Shown here in pieces: positions 9,158 through 16,721 of a stretch of DNA of 64,000 nt. Under the pieces are notes generated by a model. That model had not been told where the DNA came from, made no database searches, and saw nothing but the letters and a program-made list of their open reading frames with translations. How positions within the stretch are numbered: position 1 is the stretch's first letter; every line of letters begins with the position of its first letter. Origin of the DNA: an uncultured Porphyromonadaceae bacterium. Its GTDB lineage: Bacteria; Bacteroidota; Bacteroidia; Bacteroidales; Muribaculaceae. The position numbers and the translations under genes are program-made. The stretch covers positions 1-64,000 of the forward strand of contig CANRWW010000009.1 of the NCBI GenBank assembly GCA_947643665.1, given 5' to 3'.

Positions 9158-9652
9158 ATGAAAAAGATATTTTTTATTCCGACCGCTATTTTGCTTGCAA
9201 CCATGCTTTTTGTAGGATGCAAGACAACTGAAGAAAATTATTCGGCGGCTTATGAAATAGCGAAACAGAAGAAAGAGGCTGGTATGACCTCGGAGGAACT
9301 TGCAGGCATGAGGCGTGAGGAGGCTGTTCCGCGTACTGTCTACAAAGGAGACAGCATACCTTTGAAGGGAATGTATGTCAAGAAGATTGAGGGCGCGGAT
9401 CCGGGTATGTACACGGTTGTTGTCGCGTCTTTCAAGCAGTTGTTTAATTCGCAGTCAGTATTCAAGCGGTTGGAAAGCGCCGGAGGAGTTACTTCCGATC
9501 CGGTATTGCTTCAGGATCCCCGTGACAAGAAGTATTATGTAGGGGCTGTGACAACGTCATCATTGGACAGCGCCGTGACCGCCCTGCGTATGCTTGAGCA
9601 ATCCTCTCCAGTGGTTCTTAAGCCACCTTATCCGTTCATTCTTCGTAAGTAA
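9158..9652 (+). CDS. SPOR-domain lipoprotein
   Basis: 164 residues. The signal peptide ends in a lipobox with Cys21 (LFVGC). A charged linker leads to a C-terminal SPOR-like domain (about residues 76-164; YTVVVASFKQLFNSQSV, then KKYYVGAVTTSS). SPOR domains bind denuded peptidoglycan at division sites, so the protein probably links an outer-membrane anchor to septal wall. It lies six bases after the phosphoesterase and is the last gene before a strong bidirectional terminator. Confidence 0.85.
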   Translation: MKKIFFIPTAILLATMLFVGCKTTEENYSAAYEIAKQKKEAGMTSEELAGMRREEAVPRTVYKGDSIPLKGMYVKKIEGADPGMYTVVVASFKQLFNSQSVFKRLESAGGVTSDPVLLQDPRDKKYYVGAVTTSSLDSAVTALRMLEQSSPVVLKPPYPFILRK

Positions 9653-9655
9653 ACA

Positions 9656-9707
9656 AAAAAACGATGGTGTGTCAAAATTCGCGAATTTTGACACACCATC
9701 GTTTTTT
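9656..9707. terminator. Bidirectional terminator, 52-nt perfect palindrome
   Basis: The two 26-nt halves are exact reverse complements: A6, then CGATGGTGTGTC and so on, mirrored and closed by T6. The A and T runs provide a T tract on both strands. It lies between the convergent SPOR lipoprotein gene (ends 9652) and the M16 peptidase gene (ends 9723), and fits termination in both directions. Confidence 0.9.
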
Positions 9708-9722
9708 AGCGGTTTTGCCGGT

Positions 9723-12545
9723 TTATTTGGCAGGAGCCGGTTCCAGAAGGATCACACGATAGTTGTTCTGGCTGTTGAGTTGTTTCATGTAGTTTTGTAT
9801 GTCGGCTGGTGTCATAGCCTTGTACATCTCTTCCGCACCGTGGAATGTATCAATACCGTTGAGGGCTTCACCTGCCATGGCATTGATCCATACGCTGTTC
9901 AGTTTCTGTCCCTCAATTACGTTCTTGATTGAGAATTCCACTACTTTGGCAAGCTCTTCTGGGGTAACGTTGGTTTCCATATTCTTGAATTCGCCGGCGA
10001 TAACGTCAAGTACCTCCTTGCGGAGTTCCGGTTTCATGGGGAATGTGCTCTGGATGGTGGTGTTGTTCTTGTCTGCCACACGCTCCATGCCGCCTCCTGC
10101 CCAGATGGAGTATACGGCTCCCATCTCTTCGCGTACCTTGTCAAGCAGACGCTTGGAGAGTATCTGTCCTGCTACGCTTGCTGCGGCCCGGTTCTCCTTG
10201 GTATAAGGAAGTTTACCATAGTTGAGTATGGTCACATATGTCTGCGGCTGCTGCATTTCTGTTGTGAATATGATTTCCTTCTCACCAGGGGCGATGTTTA
10301 GAGATTCAACGAACTGGGGAGCCTTGGTAACCTTCGACGCATCGGCGGGAAGAGTTGCTATATACTGTTCCACAAGTGGACGGAAGGTGGCCATATCAAT
10401 ATTGCCGGCAAAATAGAATGTGTAGTCTGCTGCGTTTGCGGTCATCTTGCGGGCAATCTCAAGGGTCTGGTCAAGTGTGGCGGCTTCAACAGCTTCGGCG
10501 CTGAGTGCATGCTTGCGCGGATTGGTGAATAGGGCTTTGGCAAGGTCGCGCTGGAAGATATATTCGGGATTTGCTTCCTGGTTTTTCAGGATGCCTTCAT
10601 ACTGCTTCTGTGATGCCAGGAATTCGTCAGGCGTGATATTGAAGTTTGTGAATGTCATGTAGATCATTTCCATGGCGGTGGGCAGATCTTTTGGAGTGGT
10701 GCTCCCTGCCACGTCACGCACATATGCATTAAAGGTGGGCGTAACTCTTACCTGTTTGCCTTGCAGGTATTTCTGCATATCTTTGTAGGTGTAGTTGCCG
10801 AGGCCGCTTTGTTCTACCATTATCGGGAAAGCGATAAGGGTATTTGCATAAGTGTCGGGGAAGACCGATGTTCCGCCGATAGCTTGTGCGTCAAAAATAA
10901 TCTCATCGGCTTTGAAATCAGTAGTCTTTACAATTACCTCAACGCCGTTGCTGAGGGTGAGTTTTGTTGCTCCCCATTTTTCAACAGGCTCTTCTTTCAC
11001 GATTTTACCAGGTGCGGGAAGTGTGGGAATAAGCGGTTCTGCTTTTACTTCATCAACAAAAGCCTCAATATTTTCACCATTTACTTCATCCATGGCGGCA
11101 GCGAGTTGTGCTTCTGTAGGAATGACTACTCCTGGTTTGTCGGGAAGCATCATGAGCACGATACGGTTGTCATCGGTTACCAATTGCTTCAGAACCTGGT
11201 TTATGGCTTCCACAGGTATCTGGTTGGCCATTGCGTTCATCATCTGGTACTCGAATTCGATGCCAGGCATAGGCTCGTTGTCAATGAAATGGCGGGCGAT
11301 TTCGCGGGAGTATTTCTCGCTTTCAGTATTCTCACGCTCATTGTATGCGGTTTCCAGGCGCGAGATGTATTCGCTGCGTGCGCGGTCATATTCAGAGACG
11401 GTAAATCCTCCGCGTACGGCGCGTAACAGTTCGCGGTATACACTCTTGAATGCAGGCATGACATCGTCACCTTTGCCTACTCCGCCTATGCTGAGCGCAT
11501 CTTCCGTGTTTGCTACCAAAAAATTGTCGTATCCAGCGAAAGCGGCGGCAAATTCCACATCAGGATTTGATGACATTTCATTGTAGCGTGCGGAAAGCAT
11601 GTTGGCTATCATGGTGGTCACATAATCCTGGGTCAGATATATTATGGTGTTGCGTTGCTCGCGTGGCACTACTTCGTTTTTGAAATAGATGTTAAACACG
11701 GAGTATTGCATTTCACCGTCTTTGCCGATTGCGTAGATGGTGCCTTCGGTATCGGGAACCTCCTCATATTCGCGTGGTTTGGCATTGGCAGGCATCTTGA
11801 TCGGTGAGAATATTTCCTTGATTTTGTTTTCTATGCGGTCTACATCTATGTCGCCGACAACAATAATGCCCTGCAGATCGGGGCGGTACCATGTCTCGTA
11901 ATAATCACGCAATACCTGGGGAGGGAAGTTGTCAACTACCTCCATCGTGCCGATGGGAAGGCGGTATCCATATTTTGAGTCGGGATACATTTTTGGCAAC
12001 AACTGTTCAAGGATGCGCTGCTGTCCGACGTTGCGCGAGCGCCATTCTTCGTGGATTACACCGCGTTCCTTATCAATTTCCTTTGGATCAAGCAGCAGGC
12101 CGTCTGCCCAGTCATGGAGTATTATAAGGCATGAATCCTGCACGCTTTCACGTGCGGTGGGGACATTGCTGATGTTGTACACGGTCTCGTCAATCGAGGT
12201 GTATGCGTTGAGGTTTTGCCCGAATTTCACACCAACGGTTTCCAGCCACGCAATGAGGTCATTTCCCGGGAAACTTTTGGTTCCGTTGAAGCACATGTGT
12301 TCAAGGAAGTGTGCAAGCCCGCGTTGATTATCTTCCTCAAGGATTGAGCCTACTTTCTGGGCGATATAAAAATCTGCCTGTCCTTTAGGTGTTTCATTGT
12401 GACGGATGTAATAGGTCATGCCATTGGGTAGTGTACCAGTGCGCACTGCCTTGTCAATCGGTAGCGGCTGGTCCATTTGGGCGTAGGCTGTGAGACCTGC
12501 AAGTGCGGTAATGGCCAGAAGCGCTTTTCTAAAGATTTTTTTCAT
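9723..12545 (-). CDS. M16-family zinc metallopeptidase (pitrilysin/insulinase-like), two-domain form
   Basis: 940 residues. Signal peptide (residues 1-22, ending AYA). The inverted zinc motif HFLEH is at residues 79-83, with the distal glutamate in IHEEW (166-167). The N-terminal active half is followed by an inactive second half lacking the motif, as in full-length single-chain M16 enzymes. Location is periplasmic or outer-membrane associated, and the likely substrates are short peptides. It ends at the palindromic terminator. About 125 bp separate its start from the radA stop, so it may have its own promoter, but I saw no good consensus there. Confidence 0.93.
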   Translation of the reverse strand: MKKIFRKALLAITALAGLTAYAQMDQPLPIDKAVRTGTLPNGMTYYIRHNETPKGQADFYIAQKVGSILEEDNQRGLAHFLEHMCFNGTKSFPGNDLIAWLETVGVKFGQNLNAYTSIDETVYNISNVPTARESVQDSCLIILHDWADGLLLDPKEIDKERGVIHEEWRSRNVGQQRILEQLLPKMYPDSKYGYRLPIGTMEVVDNFPPQVLRDYYETWYRPDLQGIIVVGDIDVDRIENKIKEIFSPIKMPANAKPREYEEVPDTEGTIYAIGKDGEMQYSVFNIYFKNEVVPREQRNTIIYLTQDYVTTMIANMLSARYNEMSSNPDVEFAAAFAGYDNFLVANTEDALSIGGVGKGDDVMPAFKSVYRELLRAVRGGFTVSEYDRARSEYISRLETAYNERENTESEKYSREIARHFIDNEPMPGIEFEYQMMNAMANQIPVEAINQVLKQLVTDDNRIVLMMLPDKPGVVIPTEAQLAAAMDEVNGENIEAFVDEVKAEPLIPTLPAPGKIVKEEPVEKWGATKLTLSNGVEVIVKTTDFKADEIIFDAQAIGGTSVFPDTYANTLIAFPIMVEQSGLGNYTYKDMQKYLQGKQVRVTPTFNAYVRDVAGSTTPKDLPTAMEMIYMTFTNFNITPDEFLASQKQYEGILKNQEANPEYIFQRDLAKALFTNPRKHALSAEAVEAATLDQTLEIARKMTANAADYTFYFAGNIDMATFRPLVEQYIATLPADASKVTKAPQFVESLNIAPGEKEIIFTTEMQQPQTYVTILNYGKLPYTKENRAAASVAGQILSKRLLDKVREEMGAVYSIWAGGGMERVADKNNTTIQSTFPMKPELRKEVLDVIAGEFKNMETNVTPEELAKVVEFSIKNVIEGQKLNSVWINAMAGEALNGIDTFHGAEEMYKAMTPADIQNYMKQLNSQNNYRVILLEPAPAK

Positions 12546-12669
12546 TGTATGATAATAATGTGAATATTGTCGGTATAAAGCATCCTGATCTGTCTTTCAA
12601 TAATATTTGACGGGGATCAGTAAAATTAGTTATTTTTAATCTAGTTAATAATAGTTAAATTAAGCGCGG

Positions 12670-14049
12670 TTAGCCGAAAAGATGCCTGAAAGCCTCTTCG
12701 ACTTTGCTCACTTCAACTACTTTTATCAGTAGTTTGGATATATCCACTCCTTTGAGCGAACCTTGCGGGATTATGATTGTCTCCATTCCGAGCTTCTCTG
12801 CTTCGCGCACCCTTTGCTCCATGCGGGCAGCGGGTCGAAGTTCACCGCTCAGACCGATTTCGCCGCTCAGGCATATACCGTGGGGAATGGCCATGTCTAC
12901 GTTGGATGACAGTATGGCCGCTATCACAGCCAGGTCAAGCGCCGGATCTGACACCTTTAGGCCGCCGGCGATATTTAGGAAGACATCTTTTTGTGCGAGC
13001 TTGAATCCGACACGTTTTTCCAGCACGGCAAGGAGCATGTTCATGCGTTTGGAGTCAAAGCCGGTGACGGAGCGTTGCGGTGTGCCGTATGCGGCGGTGC
13101 TCACCAGTGCCTGTGTCTCTATGAGAAAAGGGCGCTGTCCCTCTATGGTCACACCGATGGCGCAACCAGACAGCTGCTCGCCTGTCTGTCGGCTTATCAG
13201 CATTTCCGACGGATTGGAGACTTCGCGCAGGCCACGCTGGCACATTTCATATACACCGATTTCCGATGTGTTGCCGAAACGGTTTTTTGTGGCACGCAGG
13301 ATACGGTACATATATTGGCGGTCCCCCTCGAACTGTAAGACGGCATCAACAATATGTTCCAGTACTTTTGGACCGGCGAGCGACCCCTCTTTGTTGATGT
13401 GTCCTATAAGCAATACTGGTATGTTATCTTCTTTTGCGTATTTCAAAAGGCTTGCCGCGCACTCACGTACCTGGCTAACGCTTCCGGCAGCAGATTCTAT
13501 GGCGTCTGAGGCTATAGTCTGGATGGAATCGACGATGAGCAACTGGGGTTCGATTTCAGATATGTGTTCAAAGATTGTCTCAAGGGAAGTTTCGGTTACA
13601 ATATAACAGTTGTCGCTCATGCGCCCTATGCGGTCTGCACGTAGTTTTATCTGCATGGCGCTTTCTTCTCCTGACACATAAAGTATGCGCCGGCTTTTGA
13701 TGGACAGTATGTTTTGTAGTACAAGTGTACTTTTTCCAATTCCTGGTTCTCCTCCTATCAGCACCAGCGATCCGCTTACCAGTCCTCCTCCAAGCACCCG
13801 GTTCAGCTCTTCGGAAGGCATATGTATACGGGATTCTTCCGAAGCCTTTATTTCCGAAACTTTCTGTGGTATGCTTTTGTTGGGATTTCTTTTGGATTGT
13901 GTTGCTGTTGATTTTCGCGTAGAGGTGTTCACGCGTTCTTCGACCATCGAATTCCATGCGCCGCACGATGGGCAACGTCCTTCCCATTTGGGACTGTCTG
14001 CTCCGCATTCAGTGCAGAACCAGCGGGATTTTTCTTTTGTCTTGGCCAT
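12670..14049 (-). CDS. radA: DNA repair protein RadA (branch migration ATPase)
   Basis: 459 residues, the family length. The N-terminal four-Cys zinc finger (Cys12, 15, 26, 29) is intact. The RecA-like core has Walker A EPGIGKST (residues 101-108), Walker B LLIVDSIQT and the RadA signature TKNRFG. The C-terminal part is Lon-like (DLAVIAAILSS, GEIGLSGELRP). RadA drives branch migration of recombination intermediates. It is 30 bp downstream of the methyltransferase gene and probably cotranscribed with it. Confidence 0.97.
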   Translation of the reverse strand: MAKTKEKSRWFCTECGADSPKWEGRCPSCGAWNSMVEERVNTSTRKSTATQSKRNPNKSIPQKVSEIKASEESRIHMPSEELNRVLGGGLVSGSLVLIGGEPGIGKSTLVLQNILSIKSRRILYVSGEESAMQIKLRADRIGRMSDNCYIVTETSLETIFEHISEIEPQLLIVDSIQTIASDAIESAAGSVSQVRECAASLLKYAKEDNIPVLLIGHINKEGSLAGPKVLEHIVDAVLQFEGDRQYMYRILRATKNRFGNTSEIGVYEMCQRGLREVSNPSEMLISRQTGEQLSGCAIGVTIEGQRPFLIETQALVSTAAYGTPQRSVTGFDSKRMNMLLAVLEKRVGFKLAQKDVFLNIAGGLKVSDPALDLAVIAAILSSNVDMAIPHGICLSGEIGLSGELRPAARMEQRVREAEKLGMETIIIPQGSLKGVDISKLLIKVVEVSKVEEAFRHLFG

Positions 14050-14079
14050 GGGATTATTTGGAAATATGAAATTAAGAAT

Positions 14080-14862
14080 TCAGGAAGCCTGTATACGGCG
14101 GCGGAATTCGGCAACAGTTATTGCCGTGGCCACACCTACATTGAGCGATTCAACAGTAGGGTGGTTAGCAGGGAAAGGCGGTATGGTTATGCGCCGGGTT
14201 ATGGTTGAGGCGGTTCTGTCGCTTATCCCGTTGCCTTCGTTGCCCATTACAATAACCCCGCCATGTGTCAATTCTGAGGTGTGTAGCGGTTCTCCTCCAA
14301 GAAATGTGCCATATATTTCCATGCCGGCCTCTGCAAGGTGCCTAAGTGTCTCAGGGAGCGGTTTGTACATTACCCGGACCCGGGCAATTGCGCCCATTGT
14401 TGCCTGTATGACTTTAGGATTATATATGTCTACAGTATCCGGTGATGCGATGATATTTGTTATGCCGAACCAGTCGGCCACACGCATTATAGTGCCCATA
14501 TTACCGGGATCCTGCACACGGTCAAGAGCCAATATGAGCTCGTCTTTGGCAGGCTCAAAATGCTCTTGGATTTCGGGGATATGGCATATTGCAAGGACTC
14601 CTTGCGGCGTTACCATTGACGACATCTGTTTCATGTCGTCTGGTCTCGCGGTAAGTATGTTGCTTATATTTACAGGAAGTATATGGCTGTATTCATCAAG
14701 CCATGCTGCGGTAGCCACAAGCATCTCTATATTGAAGTAATTGGCGCAATCAATTACGGAACGTGTTCCTTCAAGCACGAACAGCCCTGTCGCACGCCTG
14801 TTGCGGGCCTGTTGCAGGGAAGCTATCTGTTTGCGTTGATTGGCGGTTACTGGTTGCCTCAT
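14080..14862 (-). CDS. TrmH/SpoU-family RNA 2'-O-methyltransferase
   Basis: About 260 residues from the ATG at 14862. An in-frame ATG at 14892 would add ten residues that look unlike the family start. An N-terminal substrate-binding domain (EGTRSVIDCA) precedes the SPOUT knot, with its three motifs LDRVQDPGNMGTIMRVADW, VIVMGNEGNGIS and ESLNVGVATAI. The family methylates ribose in rRNA or tRNA using SAM. The exact target cannot be told from sequence. It is the first gene of the pair with radA and is driven from the shared upstream region at 15006. Confidence 0.92.
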   Translation of the reverse strand: MRQPVTANQRKQIASLQQARNRRATGLFVLEGTRSVIDCANYFNIEMLVATAAWLDEYSHILPVNISNILTARPDDMKQMSSMVTPQGVLAICHIPEIQEHFEPAKDELILALDRVQDPGNMGTIMRVADWFGITNIIASPDTVDIYNPKVIQATMGAIARVRVMYKPLPETLRHLAEAGMEIYGTFLGGEPLHTSELTHGGVIVMGNEGNGISDRTASTITRRITIPPFPANHPTVESLNVGVATAITVAEFRRRIQAS

Positions 14863-15005
14863 ATGGTAAGTAATTATTGGTAAATAAGTCACGAAAATTA
14901 TTACGCATCAACTGTATAATACGGCTTTATATCCTCTGGGAGCATACTTCCAGATAATATAAAATAATTTCCACTGCTTACTTATTACCTAGGTATTCAA
15001 TTTGC

Positions 15006-15013
15006 CAAAGGTA
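15006..15013 (-). promoter_or_regulatory. -7 promoter element for the methyltransferase-radA pair
   Basis: On the minus strand this reads TACCTTTG, a perfect TAnnTTTG box. No clear TTTG is seen about 20 bp upstream. It would give a leader of about 140 nt. It lies back to back with the rnpB promoter about 55 bp away. Confidence 0.5.
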
Positions 15014-15066
15014 CGAAAAAATGATGAAAGAACTATCCTGTATGGTCTGGTTCTGGAAAATTTCCG

Positions 15067-15074
15067 TACCTTTG
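15067..15074 (+). promoter_or_regulatory. -7 promoter element for rnpB
   Basis: A perfect TACCTTTG lies 17-24 bases before the predicted 5' end of the RNase P RNA, close to where transcription should begin. The -33 element is not a good match. Confidence 0.6.
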
Positions 15075-15090
15075 CGAAACCAAACTTTAA

Positions 15091-15500
15091 ATTGTCAGCC
15101 GGGCGGTCCGTCGCGGGCGGATTTCACTTTGTGGATCCGCATGAGGAAAGTCCGGGCAACAAAGAGCACCATACTTCCTAACGGGAAGCCGCGGGCGACC
15201 GCAGAGACAACGTGACAGAAAAAAACCGCCCGATAATAGACGGGGGAGCCGTTACGGCGGCGCCAACACCCCTCTGGGCAAGGGTGAAAAGGTGGGGTAA
15301 GAGCCCACCGGACATCATCGTGAGATGGTGTGCCGCACGTCTTATGGGTTGCAAGGTCAAGTATACCGGCATTCAAGGGTTGCTCGTCCATTGCCGGGGG
15401 GTAGACTGCTTTAGTCATATGGCGACATGTGGCATAGATAAATGACGGACAGGCGTTTTTTTCGGCCTACAGAACCCGGCTTATAGCCTGGCTGACGATT
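15091..15500 (+). ncRNA. rnpB: RNase P RNA (bacterial type A)
   Basis: The RNA is about 410 nt. The conserved core GAGGAAAGTCCGGGC is at 15143-15157, and the conserved 3' segment AGAACCCGGCTTATAG at 15471-15486. The ends pair to form P1: ATTGTCAGCC at 15091-15100 with GGCTGACGAT at 15490-15499, followed by a T run that acts as terminator. RNase P matures the 5' ends of tRNAs. No protein frame in this stretch is credible. The ends are set by the P1 pairing and could be off by a few bases. Confidence 0.95.
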
Positions 15501-15554
15501 TTTTTAGTTTTTCTCCCAGCAAGTGCAACTTTTCGTAGACACTCTGCGTCTAAC

Positions 15555-15598
15555 CATATGAGACCCTTAAAAAAGATTTTTATAAAATATCTCATATG
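15555..15598 (+). promoter_or_regulatory. Inverted repeat overlapping the start codon of the head-GIN gene
   Basis: CATATGAGA (15555-15563) and TCTCATATG (15590-15598) are exact complements separated by 26 nt of A/T-rich sequence. The second arm includes the ATG start codon (15596-15598), so in RNA the hairpin would bury the start. It could equally be a chance CATATG palindrome or a protein-binding site. Confidence 0.4.
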
Positions 15599-16495
15599 AA
15601 TAAAATTGCAATTACTTTAGTGGTATTATTGACACTCGCTATTGCAGGGGTGGGAGTGTCTTTTGCTCTTCAGGCGTCATCTTATCCGAATGTTTCAGGA
15701 TCAAGAGATCTTACGGAATATACACATGAAGTCAAAACCGGAAGTTTCAATTCCATTGATGCGTCAATTTCCATTGACGTGTATTATACCCCAGGCTCAA
15801 AAACGTCGGTAAAGATAGTCACTACCGAAAGGCTTTTGAAATATGTGGAGGCCGGTGTAAGTTCCGGTACCCTCAATCTTACGATGAGCAAAGAATATGC
15901 TAACGGCAACAATGGACTGCGTCGTAAGGGTGACAAGGTAAAAGTATATGTGACTGCCCCTCAGGTTAACAGTTTTATTGCAAGCACTTCTGCCGACATC
16001 AAATGTTCGTCGCCCATCACAGGCATAAAGAAATTGAAAGTGGATGCTTCTACTTCCGGTGAAATTTCGCTTTCAAGAGTGCAGGCAACCGATGCCGTGG
16101 TATATGCAAGCACAAGCGGGGAGGTGGATATAGAATCTTTGGAATCAAACATGTTTAAGGCAAATGCATCTACTTCCGGTGAAATTGACATAGATAACCT
16201 TGTTGCTGATAAAGTTTCGGCAGATGCTTCTACTTCAGGAGATGTAAAAGTTGATTGTGTGAATACAGCGGCTCTGAATGCTTCGGCAAGTACTTCTGGT
16301 GAAGTAAAGATGGAAGGCAAAGCCAAGGAGATAAAAGTGGATGTAGCCACGGCAGGAGAGTTCAATGGTAGCAAATTGATTTCACAAGAGGCAGAAGTAA
16401 ACGCCTCCTTAGGGGGAACGGCATATGTAAATGCCGTGCGTTGTAATGCTTCCAACAGTTTGGGTGGTTCTGTAAAGAATTACTTCAATGATTAA
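15596..16495 (+). CDS. Head-GIN (DUF2807) putative adhesin with ASTSGE repeats
   Basis: 299 residues. An N-terminal hydrophobic segment (about 5-26) is a signal peptide or anchor. The rest fits the DUF2807/head-GIN fold, a right-handed beta-helix-like domain found on exported Bacteroidetes proteins. Five near-identical motifs (ASTSGEI, ASTSGEV, ASTSGEI, ASTSGDV, ASTSGEV) at steps of about 20-22 residues, plus a degenerate ATAGEF, mark successive turns. The function of the family is not established, and adhesion is only suggested by its Pfam label. It is monocistronic between rnpB and a convergent terminator. Confidence 0.8.
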   Translation: MNKIAITLVVLLTLAIAGVGVSFALQASSYPNVSGSRDLTEYTHEVKTGSFNSIDASISIDVYYTPGSKTSVKIVTTERLLKYVEAGVSSGTLNLTMSKEYANGNNGLRRKGDKVKVYVTAPQVNSFIASTSADIKCSSPITGIKKLKVDASTSGEISLSRVQATDAVVYASTSGEVDIESLESNMFKANASTSGEIDIDNLVADKVSADASTSGDVKVDCVNTAALNASASTSGEVKMEGKAKEIKVDVATAGEFNGSKLISQEAEVNASLGGTAYVNAVRCNASNSLGGSVKNYFND

Positions 16496-16660
16496 TCTTT
16501 GTAGGACCAATTAAGTATTCGTGATTATTATGTACATGTGAAGGTAGGAAACCATATTGTCAGTCAATTATATTATAAGAAAGAACATAAAGAGTGAGAG
16601 GTCTTATGACTTCTGCTGATTAATGTAGAGTTTCCAAGGTATTTTAGGTTTTTATGACAG

Positions 16661-16701
16661 CTGCGGTGCAAATAATGGCTAGGCCAGAATTTGCACCGCA
16701 G
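16661..16701. terminator. Terminator-like hairpin between convergent genes
   Basis: CTGCGGTGCAAAT (16661-16673) and ATTTGCACCGCAG (16689-16701) pair perfectly over 13 bp. The loop holds a further small complementary pair. It lies between the head-GIN gene (ends 16495) and the helicase gene (ends 16722). Confidence 0.7.
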
Positions 16702-16721
16702 TTGCATGATGCCATATGGAA

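Noticed and set aside
12704-13606. 300-residue plus-strand frame opposite radA
   Set aside because: radA is intact with all motifs on the other strand.
16043-16350. Repeated DNA in the head-GIN gene as a CRISPR-like array
   Set aside because: The repeats are in frame, encode ASTSGE motifs, vary at third positions and have coding spacers.
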